Shown here piece by piece: positions 10,656 to 22,900 of a DNA stretch of 64,000 nt (position 1 is the stretch's first letter; each line of letters starts with the position of its first letter). Below the pieces are notes generated by a model. The model did no database searches. It was given only the letters and a program-made list of their open reading frames with translations, and was not told the DNA's origin. The position numbers were made by a program, and so were the translations under genes. Location of the stretch: assembly GCF_027244095.1 (NCBI RefSeq), contig NC_069658.1, positions 264,128,687-264,192,686 on the forward strand, written 5' to 3'. This DNA is from Hemicordylus capensis. Lineage: Eukaryota > Chordata > Lepidosauria > Squamata > Cordylidae.

Positions 10656-12540
10656 ATGTTGTCTGATACCCTTCCAGAGACCGTGCCAGTGCCGAATCAC
10701 GGCACACTGACAGCTTCTTCGCAGGGCTCTTCCTCCGCCACAAAATCAAGGCGCCAGCCCGTTTGGACCGATGAGGAAACTCGGGCCTTCATCCAGGTGT
10801 GGGGTGACGATGCTGTGCAAAGTGCCCTGGCGTCAAACTACCGCACTGTTGCACAGTTCCAGTGGATAGCAGATGAAATGCGAGCCCGGGGGTACAACAG
10901 GGATTGGGAGCAATGTCGTGAGCGTGCAAAGGTGCTTCGACGTGGCTTCAAAGAGATCGTGGATGGGAACAGCAATGCTGGACACGGGCGCCGTGTTTGG
11001 CCATATTATGAGGAACTTAATCGCTTTCTCTGCATCAAGCAGAATCTGGTCGTTCCACGGCTTTCAGGGAGCAATGCACGACCACCCGTTGACCGTCGAC
11101 GCCGGGAACATAGGGAAACTCAGGATGCTGCCTATGAGCCATCCTCATCAGTAGGCAAGAGTGACAAAGGGACTTTTGAAGAGCCAGATGGGGACTGTTT
11201 ACTCCTGCCTGAATCGGCTGGATCACAACAGAGTGAGGCCAATATGGAAAACCAAGCAGCATCTCCAGCAGCAAATTCTGATATATCCATGGATGGCAGT
11301 GCTGGTCCTGGTACTCCCACAGATCCTTTGCCACCCAATGACTCGGTCTCTGGTGAGTTGTGTTTGCATTTGTGGTGTGTGTGTGTGTGCGTGATTGAGA
11401 GAGAGATTGGGGAAGGCTTTGGTGTAATAGGGTGGCATTTGAAACAACCTTGGATTTATGGGCAATTTCCTTTTGGGTGATTTAGGGCAGGTAGAAGTTC
11501 TTGTTTCTGAATGCCAAGCAATGGATTGTAGTCAGGCCAAGCAATGGATTGTAGTCAGGCTTGATAATGCTTGGGATGGGGGAAGTTTAAGCCCTTTTGG
11601 CTTTAAAAAAATGATGCTTGATCAATTTCCAAGCTTGATTCCTGGAAATCTGTCTGAACAATGGTGAAATTTCAGAAGCCATAACTGGGCTAGGCAGGAC
11701 TACACAATCCAAGGGTAGATCTTCAGTTCTCTGCTTTGCTCTTCTTCCCAGAGCTATTGGAACAAGTTGTTCAGAATAGGCAAATCATACATACATCTGC
11801 CTAGATTCAATAACTCCTTCAGGTTGCAGAATGTGGCTTTTCTTTTTGCCTAATTTAAGTTTCTCTGTGTGCAATTTGGATTTTGCTAAATTGCAGAGTA
11901 GATTCGTCTGCATAGTACTTCTATCATTTTCAAGTCCATCATCAAAACGTCATGATGTATCATTTATTTAGCACTCTTTCTGATGTTTGTTCCCCTAGCA
12001 CCAAATCTGCGCCCTCGACCACTGACTGCTGCAGAGAGAATGCGGAATCTTCGCTGTAGGCAGAGAAAGAGGAGGGGGGATACTTTGAAGGAGCTGATGG
12101 AAGTCACCTCCCAGGCCACCAGTGAACTTGTCCGGACACTGTCCGACCTCACACATAAGGAGGTGGCTTCTTTTGAACGCGCCTACAAGGAGGATCTTGC
12201 AGCTCGGAAAGACGAGATGGAACAGAGTGCAGAGGACATTGGAAGGCTCGTAAGTGCTCTGGAGTCAAGTGATCAAACTCTGAAGGAGCAGCTGAGTAGC
12301 CAGACAAGCGTACTCCAGGGCATACTAGAAGTCATGAAAGACATACGGGGTAGAACATCATACAGTCCTCCTTACCCTTCACAGTATTATGATTTCCCAG
12401 GCGCTAGCATGATACACACAGCTGGCACATCATCGAACGGCCAAGAGATGCCGTGCCCCTCCCCTTCCAGCCTTGCATTCACTTCCCAGCAATCTGCTAC
12501 CAGCAATGGAGACGTCTCTCCCAGGAAGCGGATGAAATGA
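10656..12540 (+). CDS. Myb/SANT-like (trihelix) DNA-binding protein, two coding exons
   Basis: Coding exons are 10,656-11,352 and 11,999-12,540, giving 412 codons plus stop. The donor (GTCTCTG then GTGAGT) and acceptor (TTCCCCTAG then CACC) are both phase 1 and join in frame. Residues about 35-125 form a Myb/SANT-like domain with the expected tryptophans: WTDEETRAFIQVWG, then WIADEMRARGYNRDWEQC, RERAKVLRRGFKEI and VWPYYEELNRF. This is the Myb_DNA-bind_4 pattern also found in ZSCAN20/ZSCAN29 and in PIF/Harbinger accessory proteins. The middle is acidic and Ser/Pro-rich. Exon 2 starts with a basic patch (RMRNLRCRQRKRRG) and continues with a long, probably helical segment, then a Ser-rich tail ending PRKRMK. 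A GTG-led extension upstream is open, but the first ATG is 10,656. A nuclear DNA-binding role is likely. Whether it is a host gene or a transposon gene is open: it has an intron and a normal poly(A) site, and no transposase lies nearby. Confidence 0.8.
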
Positions 12541-12885
12541 AACCATTGAAATGGAGAGGCGCCGCTTATTTAGTCTCATTGTGAACATCATCCCTCCAAC
12601 TGTTCTTTGTTCTTGTTATGACATATATATTGCTTTTCTTATTGCATAGTTAGAATGTGTTTTCACCACATTATGTGTGTCTCCACAACTTTACGTTGTG
12701 GAAATGGCTGCCAGCAATGTACATTTAGATTTATTCTTATTGGTTTTTTTTTTTTTAGCGTACCTACGTTAGCTTCCTTTCCACCCTGTTTCCAGAGGAA
12801 TGCAGTGTTTGATGTACAAGTGTAAAAGTTCTTAATACACTTAACACATTACCAGGTACCTGTAAGAAGGTAGTCTTTTAAAAGT

Positions 12886-12952
12886 AATAAAGCTGCACTG
12901 TTGATCCAAAACATCCAGCATGTGTTTTACAATGTGTGTGTGTGTGTCTTTA
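12886..12952 (+). terminator. Polyadenylation site of the Myb/SANT-like gene
   Basis: AATAAA at 12,886-12,891 is followed by a (GT)n-rich stretch at about 12,930-12,950 that can serve as the downstream element. The 3' untranslated region would be about 350-380 bases. Confidence 0.6.
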
Positions 12953-13682
12953 AAAGGTAAGAATTGCTATACTGGGTCAAATCCAGTGCTTGATCTAGTT
13001 CAGAGTTGTGTCTTCCAAAAATGGCTAGCTGACTGACATGGGAACATTCAAAAAAGTGGCATGGTATCAGGATTCATGCTACTGTTAGCTCAGAAAAGCT
13101 GGCAACCAAAGATGAATCTTCTCTAATCGTGGAAGTTATACTTCTGGCTAGTAATCACTTAATAGATCTATCCTTGGGACATTTATCTAATTCTTTAAAA
13201 AAGCCATTTATGCCAGTACTCATCACAGCACCCTGTGGCAATAAACCTTCCCCAAGGTAAAATCTGCATTGTCTTCAGTTGCATTTTTTTTTGGTTTCTC
13301 TTAAACCCATGCTGCCAGTGGGTGGTTCCATGTGTTTGTGTGTTGAATGGCCATGATTTTTTCTGTATTCGCCTTCAACAGCACTTGGGTCCCCTACCAA
13401 CCGTATCTTTTGTAGGTTAAAAAGCTTCATTTTTCAGCAGTTTCAGTTTGTTTAGACAAGCCTGCTGTTAACATGTATAAAGCAAGGGAGAGAGCCCAGT
13501 ATTTTAGGACAAAAAGAATGTGCTGTTGCAAGGAGCTGGATCTTCTCCATACCTGCCACTTAGCTCCCAATAGTCTCTCTCTCAATGCAAATTACTTTTC
13601 TCCCAGCCATGTTCACTTCTGGTATTGCACAAGGGGACACTGTGGAGAGGCTGGGGAGAATTCGGTAGTCCCTGAAAGGGAT
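12953..13682. other. No recognised feature
   Basis: AT-rich intergenic sequence; no exon or repeat family recognised. Confidence 0.35.
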
Positions 13683-13860
13683 GTGGCCATGGCTCATTGG
13701 CAGAGCATGTGCTTTGCATGCAGAAGGTCTCGGGTTCAATCTCTGGCATTTCCAGGTAGGGCTAGGAAAGACCCCTGTCTAAAACCTGTAGAGCCACTGC
13801 CAGTCAGTTTATAAAATACTGAGCTAGATGGACCGATCTGACACCATATAAGGCAGCTTC
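13683..13860 (+). mobile_element. tRNA-derived SINE
   Basis: A box TGGCTCATTGGCAGAGC and B box GGTTCAATC are spaced as in a tRNA. The body continues with TTTCCAGGTAGGGCTAGG and ends ATATAAGGCAGCTTCTTAGG. It is this window's clearest forward copy of the family also seen at 6,055 and 63,318. Confidence 0.85.
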
Positions 13861-14564
13861 TTAGGTAGCCCCCATCACCATACTTCTTCTGCTCTTAAGG
13901 CCCCACCCTACTGTTTACATGATTGGACCAGATCTGTCTTTTTAAACAAACTAGTCTGCTGTTGTCACATCTTGCTTGGCTCTAACATGTACCATGATTA
14001 TCCATCCTACCCAAGTTGCCCTTTGATGTACGTCAGCAGTCTTTCTATATCCTCCTCAAGCAGGATGGTAGTCACAATTAAACATGATAAATTAAGTGGG
14101 AGCAAAGCATTGCGGGATATTGCTTGTATGCTTATGGATATTCTGGAAGAATTCCAGTACCTGAGGACTTCTCTTTTCAATTGCTGCTGTTTCAGTGTGG
14201 TATATTCACCTACATGTTTAATAGTTGTTGAGAATAATCCCCTTTTTACCAGTTTACATCTAAAGGAAGCTGGGCTGACAGACCTGTCCTTTGACTGGAA
14301 CCACCATGGTGAGAGAACCCCAGTCCAGCTCTAGTCACATGCTAGTAACCTCCACCAGTTCACTGAAGCACAGATGACGATTATGAGATGGATGTAGATC
14401 TTCCTTGCTGGCCTGAGGCAACAGTGTCCAAACAAAATTCTCTGCTCCATTGTTTACCTTCCAGACATATTTTATGAAAGTAGATTTTAATCAGTTAGAA
14501 ATGTTTAATTATTTGGGGATTTCTCAGGCTCTGTTCTTTAAGAACTCCTGGATGACTTATGAGT
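13861..14564. other. No recognised feature
   Basis: An open frame at 13,972-14,334 has no recognisable domain and is probably fortuitous. Confidence 0.35.
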
Positions 14565-14805
14565 ATGATGAATATTTATATACCGCTTTTCAACAAAAGT
14601 CCCCAAAGTATGTATAAATACATAAAGTGGCTCCCTATCCCCAACGGGCTCACAATCTAAAAAGGAAACATAAGATAGACACCAGCAGCAGCCACTGGAG
14701 GTATGCTGTGCTGAGGATGGATAGGGCCAGTTGCTCTCCCCCTGCTAAATAAAGAAAATCACCACTTTTAAAAGGTGCCTGTTTGCTCAGTTAGCAGGGG
14801 ACCAA
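14565..14805 (-). mobile_element. L2-like LINE 3' end, minus strand
   Basis: Reversed match to 9,453-9,710: CGGGCTCACAATCT, ACATAAGATAGACACCAGCA and TTGCTCTCCCCCTGCTAAAT are all present in the expected order. Confidence 0.65.
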
Positions 14806-15884
14806 GTAAGTACTTGGTGACTTACTGAAACATCCTTTGTCATCTCTGGTTGACATGGTTCTTCTGATGCATGTGTTGGAATAAAAAACCCAGGTGATGG
14901 ATACCTCTTCACTATTTGCTTTGAAAACAAGAAAAGGATCTCTGGTTTGGCTTTTGCTGCTGCTTTAACCCTTTGTCAGGTAATGGCTTTTCTGGGAAGA
15001 TAGGTATTATTTAATTTTATATTTATAGTAACTGGCTCTTCATATTCTCTTGGCCTGGCTTGTATATTTAACCAGAATCTGCTTTTCAGCTGGGCAGCAT
15101 TTAATTTTACTGTAAAAATTTAGAAAGCACTACATTACACTGAAGTAAGAGATATATATCTTAAACAATTAAACATACACAAATATATAGAGAGAGCTAC
15201 TTTAAATGTCTGAGGGGAAACATTTCTTGTTATCATTTATGTTCAACTGTTTGTGTTGTTTAAATATATTCCAGTAGTCAAAAAAATGTAACATCCTTAT
15301 TTGTATTTGCACAAATTTCTTCCTGCCATCCTTGATTCCTAAAAGAGAAGTGACCTCCATATTTTTTTCAGTAAAGTTCAACACGTAGCCTCCCATTGAA
15401 GTGCTATTTTTCAAAACTGGGCATTGCATTAGAGATTCTTGCAGCCATTAAGAGTGATTATGTGTGCCTGCATTTCTTGTATTGTGCCCAGATTTTAAAA
15501 ATATCCCAAGGTTATTACTCGTGGATCAGAGGGGACAATAATGCCTCTTATGTGTCTGTTATTCCAACGTTTGAATCTAAAAATCAATTTTTTGAACTAG
15601 TTATGCATTGAATCTGCTTTACTTTGATTTGTTGGGCAGCACTTCCATCTTATTTTTAAAAGAAGTCCAAAATATGCTCCTTTAATTAACAATCTAGCCG
15701 TTTCCCCTTATGTCATTCCTGTGCTTTAAAAAAACAAAACAAAAACCAACCCAAAACATATCTGCCATTGGAGCTTCTGTTTGTGGTGCTTTGTAAAATA
15801 GTTTGTGCCACCACCACCACCCCTTCTTTTTTCCTTTTTGCTCCAAGTTTGCTCCAAAATGCCCTAAGCATGATGGCACTTTTT
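14806..15884. other. AT-rich stretch, nothing recognised
   Basis: No exon, SINE or LINE signature was recognised. Open frames are short and without domains. Confidence 0.35.
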
Positions 15885-16040
15885 TACACAGTGCATAATT
15901 AATCTATGGAATTCTTTGCCATGGAATGTGGTCATGGCCACCAGCTTGGATGGATGGCACTAAAAGGGACTTAGACAAAGTCATGGAGGACAGGTCTATC
16001 AATGGCTACTTTTTTCCCCCCATGTCTGAGGAAGGCTCAT
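15885..16040 (+). mobile_element. CR1-like LINE fragment
   Basis: It encodes a degraded CR1-type C-terminus (INLWNSLPWNVVMATSLDG-like). The match runs from CATAATTAATCTATGGAATTC through GGTCTATCAATGGCTAC and then stops. Confidence 0.6.
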
Positions 16041-16223
16041 ATTTTCATTGGTTTCATAAAGGACTGATCTAAGGCACACTCTTTTGGAGAACATATAAAT
16101 ACGTTATCTACCAAGGTCTGAATTGATTACCCTAATCAATCAGAGGGTAGCCAGAAGTGCCACTGTGTTTTTGTATTTCAGAGTTGCTGGTTTGACTGTG
16201 ATCAAGAGCTTTATACTATATGG

Positions 16224-16357
16224 CAGACTTTCTTAACGGTGGGTCCCCAGATGATGTTGGACTACAACTCCCATCATCCCCAGCCACAGCCTTTGTGGCT
16301 GGGGATGCTGGGAGTTGTAGTCCAACATCATCTGGGGATGCAAGGTTAAGACATGTG
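16224..16357. mobile_element. Palindromic hAT MITE
   Basis: The 134-bp element folds into a near-perfect hairpin. An exact 8-bp duplication, CTATATGG, flanks it at 16,216-16,223 and 16,358-16,365. Both arms contain GGACTACAACTCCCA, close to the ZNF143-type motif. Related copies: 26,055, 30,571, 43,158, 45,817, 48,724, 49,430 and a half copy at 60,480. Confidence 0.9.
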
Positions 16358-16365
16358 CTATATGG

Positions 16366-17196
16366 GGTTGTGTTTTCTTAAGTCTGGAATGATTCAGTTG
16401 TGTGGTGGCTTTTCATGATGTTGTTTTGATAGCACTGTACCACTTCCAACACACTTACACCCTTATTTTGTTTATAGTCTCAATTTCTTTTCTCTTTTTT
16501 TTTTGGCTCACATTTAGGCTCCCAATATTTGCATAGATACTCTTATGTATCTTATTTAAATGTCATAGTTTACATGAAGTCTGTTCTACACATACACCAC
16601 AGTTATGCAGTAGAATGAGCTAGACTACTTCAGACTGGGGTGCATGTGTTGCATTTTTAAATGTTTACTTGCACAAAGAAAAGTTCTTTGGAAGTGGAAA
16701 ACGAGCAGAGCAGGGAGTGGATTAAGCTGCAACCCTTCTCCTTGATGTACTGTATTAGGGAGTTTGCTACATTGTGGGGAAGCATTCAAAATTTCTCCTA
16801 CATGCAGTCAGAAGTGGTACAGTCTAGAATTCTACCTTTTGAATCTGCCACTTCATTCTTCTACTTGGGTAGATCAGGCCTTAGTTTAGCAGCTGACACT
16901 AACCCTATTTAGGTGCTCCATAACCATGTATAGTGAATACACTCTTCAGACAAACACTGTCCTTGTGGCCAGAGCAGGGAGGTGGGCTTGCTAGTTGGTA
17001 TTGCAATTGTGTGCACTACACATGGTTATTGAAGGCTTCAATAGGGCTATCGGCTTTATTTGATGTGAGTTTAGTTGCTTCTCATTGATTTGGGGGTGTG
17101 CATTGTCTGCTTCTGCCCTAATTGAGAATATAGTATATAGGCACACCATTAGGCCAGACCTGGAGACCCAGTTCTTTGTGCCCACTCTCATTCCGG
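16366..17196. other. No recognised feature
   Basis: AT-rich intergenic sequence with no exon or repeat family recognised. Confidence 0.35.
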
Positions 17197-17577
17197 AATG
17201 GCTTGGCCTAGAGTTCTGAAACTGGGCACAGATGTAGGACAGGTTAGCAGGACACACTGCATCAATTTTTGAAGTGGATTGCTCAATCTGTTGATTTATG
17301 ATTTTTAAAATTGTAACAAACCTTCAAAAACGTCCTATAAGTGGCTTGTTTCATGGCAGAAAACTACAAAAACTTCTGGAACTGAAACCACCACCACCAC
17401 CATTCCCCGCCACCCTGCACCATCCTCCCATCTCCTTGTGAAGGATTCTGCCCTTTGCCTTCGTTTTAAAAAGTACATCCTCCCTTGCCCAACCCTTTAC
17501 ATTTCCAGAATGGCTGGGCTTAGAGTTCTGAAATTGGGCACACATGTGGCCCAAGATGGCAGGACTCTGTGTAGAAA
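17197..17577 (+). repeat. Pair of diverged direct repeats about 314 bases apart
   Basis: 17,197-17,265 and 17,511-17,577 share the order AATGGCT(T/G)GGC, TAGAGTTCTGAAA, TGGGCACA, GGCAGGAC or AGCAGGAC. They look like two ends of one duplicated or LTR-like unit, but no terminal signature was found. Confidence 0.5.
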
Positions 17578-19643
17578 CATTTCAAGGAAATCAGTCAATC
17601 CTGTTGTTGTTTATGCATTTTTTCCATACTGCAGTAAAGCTGCCAGAAAGTTATCTTTGTTCATAGAGTTCTCCACATCTAGTGAAAATAGTACTAACTA
17701 TTCCATCTGAATAAATAACATATTTTTTTTACACACAGATGCATTATGCTGAAGTTGGTTTCTGATCCAAAAAAGGTCTACATGAGAACTGTGAAGCAAA
17801 GGGCATGTGTTGTGGTCACTTATGAATGCATGTGTTGTGGTCACTTATGAATGCATTATATGTCCAAGTTAGTTTTGTGTTTGAACTGCGGAGCAAGGGA
17901 CATGTAGTGTTCCAGTTAGTCTCTGAATGGTCAAGAAGCTGTGTGAATCCATTGGGGCTTGTAAAATTTTTGCACTCTGGCCCAGATCTATGGGTTTGTG
18001 TTGAAATGCGTGTGTGTGTGGAGATTATGCTTATTTTGCTGCTCGCCCCCACTGTAAGCTCATTAGGTCCAGGGTCCAAAATTACCTAGCTGCACCCTTG
18101 AGAGTTCATCAACCTAAGGCATGAGACATCCTGAACAGAGTATTTCTCAGTACCTGTCAGTTTCCCGCTCCCCAAATGTCAAAAGTACAGGTACTTGTAT
18201 AACATAATTCAATACAGTTATGTTTTTAATCTACTTAGAATGCATCTTTAAGGTCAGTTTCATTGGTTTTTATTCCATTCCACAACATGGTATTTAATGT
18301 AATATGTTATAAATACACTTTTACCAAAGTGGATGTTTGTTTAATAAACAAAAAAACACCACCTTGGAAAGTGTCAAAACTGCAGCAGTGGTGTTCTTCA
18401 CCTAGACTAGTTCTAGGCTTTACTAGGGAGGAAGGGTGTGTATCAACCCATTTATTAGAGGCAACTGGGGAGCCTTTTGTAAAATAAGGAGTATGACCCA
18501 GACTCTTCAGGAAATGGGGTAATAAGGGGCAGGGCTTGAGCCCTTTACAACTCTTCAGTGTTGCTTTATACCTGCAATGCTGTGTGGAAAACTAACACAG
18601 AGCCTTCATTAACTGTGGTTAATAATGGTAACTTATTGGGAATGTGGGAATATAGAACATTAATGGGGTAGAGAGAGGGATTATTTGAAAGACATCTTGC
18701 ACAATGCATTTGTTCGAAGGTTGCAGAATAGGAGTACTAAGTGGCCTCTTGGGGTGTTTGAATTGGGAAGTATTGCTGTTCTCAAGTATGACATTGAAGG
18801 CATTGGCAATTAATCTCTTTTGATCTCATGTGCAGTACGCCCGTGTGATAAAAGGAATGAGCTTCTCTCTTGTGTGGTCTACAAGCATCATCATTAAGCT
18901 TTGACGAGCATTTCATGCACTCTCAGTCTATGAGGGTCACAGTTGGGCTTCGTAAACTAAGGCCACAACAGATACACAAGATAATCAGTTACAATCACTT
19001 GAAATGCATATTCAGACTTTCCAGAGTTGTTCTAATTAATGTTTTTAAAGGACATTTCTTCTGTATGTAGGAATGATATGGTTACCTGGGGAAATATTAT
19101 TTATTTATTTGTATGCAAATAAATATGCATATCTTGCATATTTGCAATATTACTAATATGCAAAAGTAACAGCAAAGCTCACTTTCAGACAGGGTTGCTG
19201 TATTCTAATAAGGCCATGGCCTCTATCTTATAAGAAAAAGTTCATAAATTGGGTACCATGAGTAGGTATTGTTGTTCTCTAAAATGGGTGGAGCTGATTT
19301 GTAGAATTTTAGCCTTCAGAGTTCTTAGCAGTAGTTTTCTCTTGCTAGGTAGAACATGGCAAACTTACCACTTCCTGCAAAACCATGTCTTTTGAGGTTT
19401 AATGTAGGAGTTGACAGAAAAGAAGTCACAAAAGCGAGTATTATGTTGATGATTAACTAGCCATTTGCTCCAGTACATTTATGGCTTCCAGTGTTTTTGG
19501 AGGGTTGTTGACTTCTTCAGATCGTACCTCAACTACAAAGCTCATTCAAAGGCCACTAAAATAGAAGACTATCTTTGTAAATTAGTGTCCAACTCCTCAT
19601 TGCAACACCTTTTCAACAGTTGTGTGACTGCAAGGGGGACATA
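17578..19643. other. No recognised gene or repeat family
   Basis: A 25-base tandem duplication (GCATGTGTTGTGGTCACTTA unit) lies at about 17,804-17,853. Otherwise only AT-rich sequence is seen. Confidence 0.35.
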
Positions 19644-19803
19644 TAGGCCCGTAGCCAGCTGGTGCTATGGTGTGTACCTGCCACACCAAAAAATTCTCTT
19701 CTCCCCAGCCTCACTGACTGTTTTCACTGAACATCCTATAATCTGCCTCCCCTGGCTTCTGCAGTCCCCCCCCCCCATTTTTTTGAGGCTGATTACAGGC
19801 CTG
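19644..19803. mobile_element. Short non-autonomous hAT element
   Basis: The 160-bp element starts TAGGCCCGTAGCCAGC and ends GCTGATTACAGGCCTG, which are inverted relatives. An exact 8-bp duplication, GGGACATA, flanks it (19,636-19,643 and 19,804-19,811). Confidence 0.8.
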
Positions 19804-19811
19804 GGGACATA

Positions 19812-20257
19812 CCTGCACAAGGAAGTTCAGGAGGATGAGAGTCAAACATTTCCTGTCCTACCCAAGTAAGAGTTCAATCAGGAGGCACTAATGTGGAGGA
19901 AAGGCTTGTAGCTGTGGCAACTGAGTCCAGTATGATTCAATTGTATTACAGAAATGTGGACGGACTCTTCTGATAAAAGGTGGCCAGGGAAAAAGTACAA
20001 TAAAATAAAATTATAAAGCATCAATACATAAGGTGACAATCAACTAAAAAGCAGCAATTTAAATTAAACAAAAGCCAGCCTTACAGGACACAGGAGCAAT
20101 ACCAAGAATAAAACGCTTGCTAAGCAAATAGGTTTTAAAGAATTGGTGGTACACAGACAGGGAGAGAGCTAACATTTGTTTCCTGCAGCAAAGGCCAAAT
20201 GTGAATGAGAGCCATGCATCTCCAAAGAACTGGGTATATGCATCCATGAACCATATC
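19812..20257. other. AT-rich stretch, possible LINE 3' tail
   Basis: 19,960-20,235 carries A-rich runs such as AATAAAATAAAATTATAAAG that recall reversed LINE tails, but no diagnostic phrase was found. Confidence 0.3.
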
Positions 20258-20485
20258 AGAGCCAGCGTGGTGGTGTGGTTAGAGTGCTGGACTAGGACCA
20301 GGGAGACCTGAGTTCAAATCCCCATTCATCCATAAAACTAGCTGGGTGACTCTGGGCCAGTCACTTCTCTCTCAGCCTAACCTACTTCACAGGGTTGTTG
20401 TGAAAGAGAAACTCAAGTATGTAGTACACCGCTCTGGGCTCCTTGGAGGAAGAGCGGGATATAAATGTAGTAATAATAATAATTA
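20258..20485 (+). mobile_element. Sauria-type SINE, near full length
   Basis: It starts GAGCCAGCGTGGTGGTGTGG, has the B-box region GAGTTCAAATCCCC, then GCTGGGTGACTCTGGGCCAG, and ends GGGCTCCTTGGAGGAAGAGC followed by a TAATAA-type tail. Other copies: 36,047 and 45,791 (+) and 58,035 (- tail). This family is characteristic of squamates. Confidence 0.9.
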
Positions 20486-20756
20486 AAAATAATAATATCT
20501 CAATTAGGCTACCAGGCAGGTGTGTGGAGGTGTCTGAGACCCATCCATGGTTCATGCTTCATTCATTTACCACAGGTACACTGTCATTTCCTGCAGTTAA
20601 CCATAACCAAAAGGCACTTTTGGACCAGCAAAAGTGTATGTGGTTTAAAAGTGGCTTTTTTTCTTCTAGGTAGCAATTTCCCTTTTTTTGTCCTCTACAT
20701 AAGAGTAGTGTGTGACATTTGAATTGGTGGCAGGTTTGGCACTGTGCATTTTTAAT

Positions 20757-20850
20757 GCACAATCTTATTTATTTGATTTATAAACTGCCCTTCCAAAAAA
20801 TGGCTCAGGGCAGTTTCCATCAAAATAAAAACAATTAGAATCAATTAACA
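20757..20850 (-). mobile_element. L2-like LINE tail fragment, minus strand
   Basis: TATTTATTTGATTTATAAAC, CTGCCCTTCC and ATGGCTCAGGGCAGTTT are the reverse of the tail at 9,640-9,700. Confidence 0.55.
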
Positions 20851-22184
20851 ATTTTTTGGCTGAAACTCTAACATGGTAGCAAAAGAAAGAGTTCCTGTGT
20901 AACGGGGCCTGGCAGCTGCACCAATATTATTCACAAGTGTCCTGTCCGTGCCTGTTGGCACATATGGTGCTCAGCACAACTTGGGACAGGTAGACTTGTG
21001 AAGTTTGGGTGCAGGCCGGAAGGGGCCTGGCCCATCTCCATTTTCCAGCCCTTTTCACCACAACTTCTCTAAGTATGGTTACTGCTTCCCCCACCCCCTT
21101 GGCAGGGCTCTTGGGACTTGTTCCAAGTAAGGATGGTGTTGGATCAGGCTGCAATCCAGCCTATGTTTACTTGAGAGTAAGTCCTAAAATCAGTGCAATT
21201 TAGTTCTCAGTAAACATGGATAGGAATGGGCTGCAGACTGCTTGCTTGCTCCCTATTATAGCATATTGATTTCAAAGGGACTTTGTTGGATATGTTTTTA
21301 TTGCACTTATTCAAACCTGTAGCTCTTAACATACATGTGCACCAAATTTGCATGTCCAGGACAGAGGCACCAAAAACAATTCTGAGGGAATTACTCAGAT
21401 GCTGAGGGAACGCCTTCTGTAGCCAACTCTGACCAGCAGGCAGCTGCAGGCCTAGAATTCCCGATTCCTGTGAAGGGAGTTGAAAAGGGTCAGGGGCACT
21501 GTTCCCTCTAAGGTGTGTGCGCGCTCACAAGTTTTCTGATGTCCACTCAGTTAATTTCAGATCCCACTCAGGTTGAATTAGGAAAGCCCCACTTTGAATG
21601 CATGTGCGCACACAGTGCCTTGATACTGTTGTCCAGAACAAAATTCATTCTGCTCAGAGATGGGGGGGAAATTAGAGGGACCACTGGTCAGGGGAGGAAA
21701 AGAGAGCAGTTTATACCTCTCCTATTCTGCTTAGAAGAGAATGAAGTCTTGAAAAGAGGGTTGTATCTCAGGCTGGAGCTCCAGCTTTTATGCTGGAGCA
21801 GGAAGGCCATCCCTGGGCTGGACTGGTTTCCAAGGCTGCTGGGCTCTATCTAACCCAAGGAGGGAGTCTAACAGCAGTGCCTGAATGCTTGATGGGCCGC
21901 TACTCCCATGATTCCCAGCAGGCATGTGCCCAGACCTTAGCTGACTGAAGAGTGCGAGAGGAGGCCCTCGGAAGGTTCAAGGGAGACTTTGGCAGTGTGT
22001 CTGCCAGCACCACTAAGTCTGTTCCCGCCAACACCCCCAGCACACTAAGCCAACCTGGCTCTCAAAGTGGCTCAAAGGTAATCCCAGTACAGCATCGCTA
22101 GTTAAATCACAACCACAAATCCTAAAAGTAACCAATGCACAATAAACAGCGGCAAGAAGGGTAAAACAGATGGCCACCCTCTGA
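20851..22184. other. No recognised gene
   Basis: No exon was recognised. An open frame at 21,515-21,853 lacks any domain signature. Sequence becomes GC-richer toward 22 kb. Confidence 0.35.
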
Positions 22185-22370
22185 GGAGGGGCGGCCGCAG
22201 CTGGAAGCGTATCTGCTTTGCATGCCGCGCCAGCGCAGGAGGTCCCAGGTTCAAGCTCCGGCTTCTCCAGGCAGCGCAGTCTGACACCCGCACAGGCCCG
22301 CTGCAAACCAGTGTTGGCAATACCGCGCTCTATGGTCTGGAGGAGGTTATAAGGCAGCTTCCTATGTCGC
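22185..22370 (+). mobile_element. Diverged tRNA-derived SINE at edge of a GC-rich island
   Basis: It contains GTATCTGCTTTGCATGCCGC, B-box-like GGTTCAAGC, CTTCTCCAGGCAG and the end TTATAAGGCAGCTTCCTATG, matching the family at 13,683. It is unusually CG-rich for that family. Confidence 0.6.
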
Positions 22371-22900
22371 AAAACCCCTCTGCCCCACAGGAAGTGCCTT
22401 TTGGACGCTTTGCTCGGTGGCCGCCAGAGGTCTCCAATGATTCCTCCGGTCTTCTCAGAGGCTGCTCTCCAGTGCCAGGGAGCCTTTCAGAGGTTGTACT
22501 TCCTGCGGCTGACTCAGCTCCCCATCAGGTGTTGGAGGGCGGCCGCGATTGGCTGCGTGGGGTTGAGTCAAAGCCTCTTACTGCAAACTCCGACCTCGGC
22601 AGCAGCCAGTTAGTAACCCCTGAGCAGCCGAGGCAGGCGGAGCGGGTCTTTAATGGTCTGACCAGGTTGCTTGTTCTGCGTTGTCCTTGTGCACTGGTGT
22701 GGTTCCTTAATCTGCAAAGGGTGTGGACAGAGCCGAGCCGTGCCGGGGATCTATCAAGCTACGGCAGCTCTCGGCCATTTCTGGTGAGTAACCGGGATCT
22801 CGCTTGCCGTGCCGCGGCGACGGGCCTATTGCGCGTCCATCGGCGCTTAAGCACAACTGCTTATCCCTTGATCTCTGGGCTAATCCGTCCCTGAGATCGG
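22371..22900 (+). promoter_or_regulatory. GC-rich promoter region with probable first exon
   Basis: This is a CpG-rich island in AT-rich surroundings. A strong donor at 22,783/22,784 (CATTTCTG then GTGAGT) suggests a noncoding first exon ending there. The nearest downstream acceptor of a recognised gene is that of the 12-finger exon at 26,312. A 176-codon open frame at 22,364-22,894 has no recognisable domain and is probably chance. Confidence 0.55.

Noticed and set aside
13690-13760. tRNA gene
   Set aside because: A and B boxes are present, but the rest is a SINE body repeated many times in the window.
16224-16357. microRNA-like hairpin
   Set aside because: Multiple copies with 8-bp duplications identify it as a hAT MITE.
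22364-22894. 176-codon open frame at the 22-kb island
   Set aside because: No domain and it runs through a strong splice donor; better read as 5' leader DNA.
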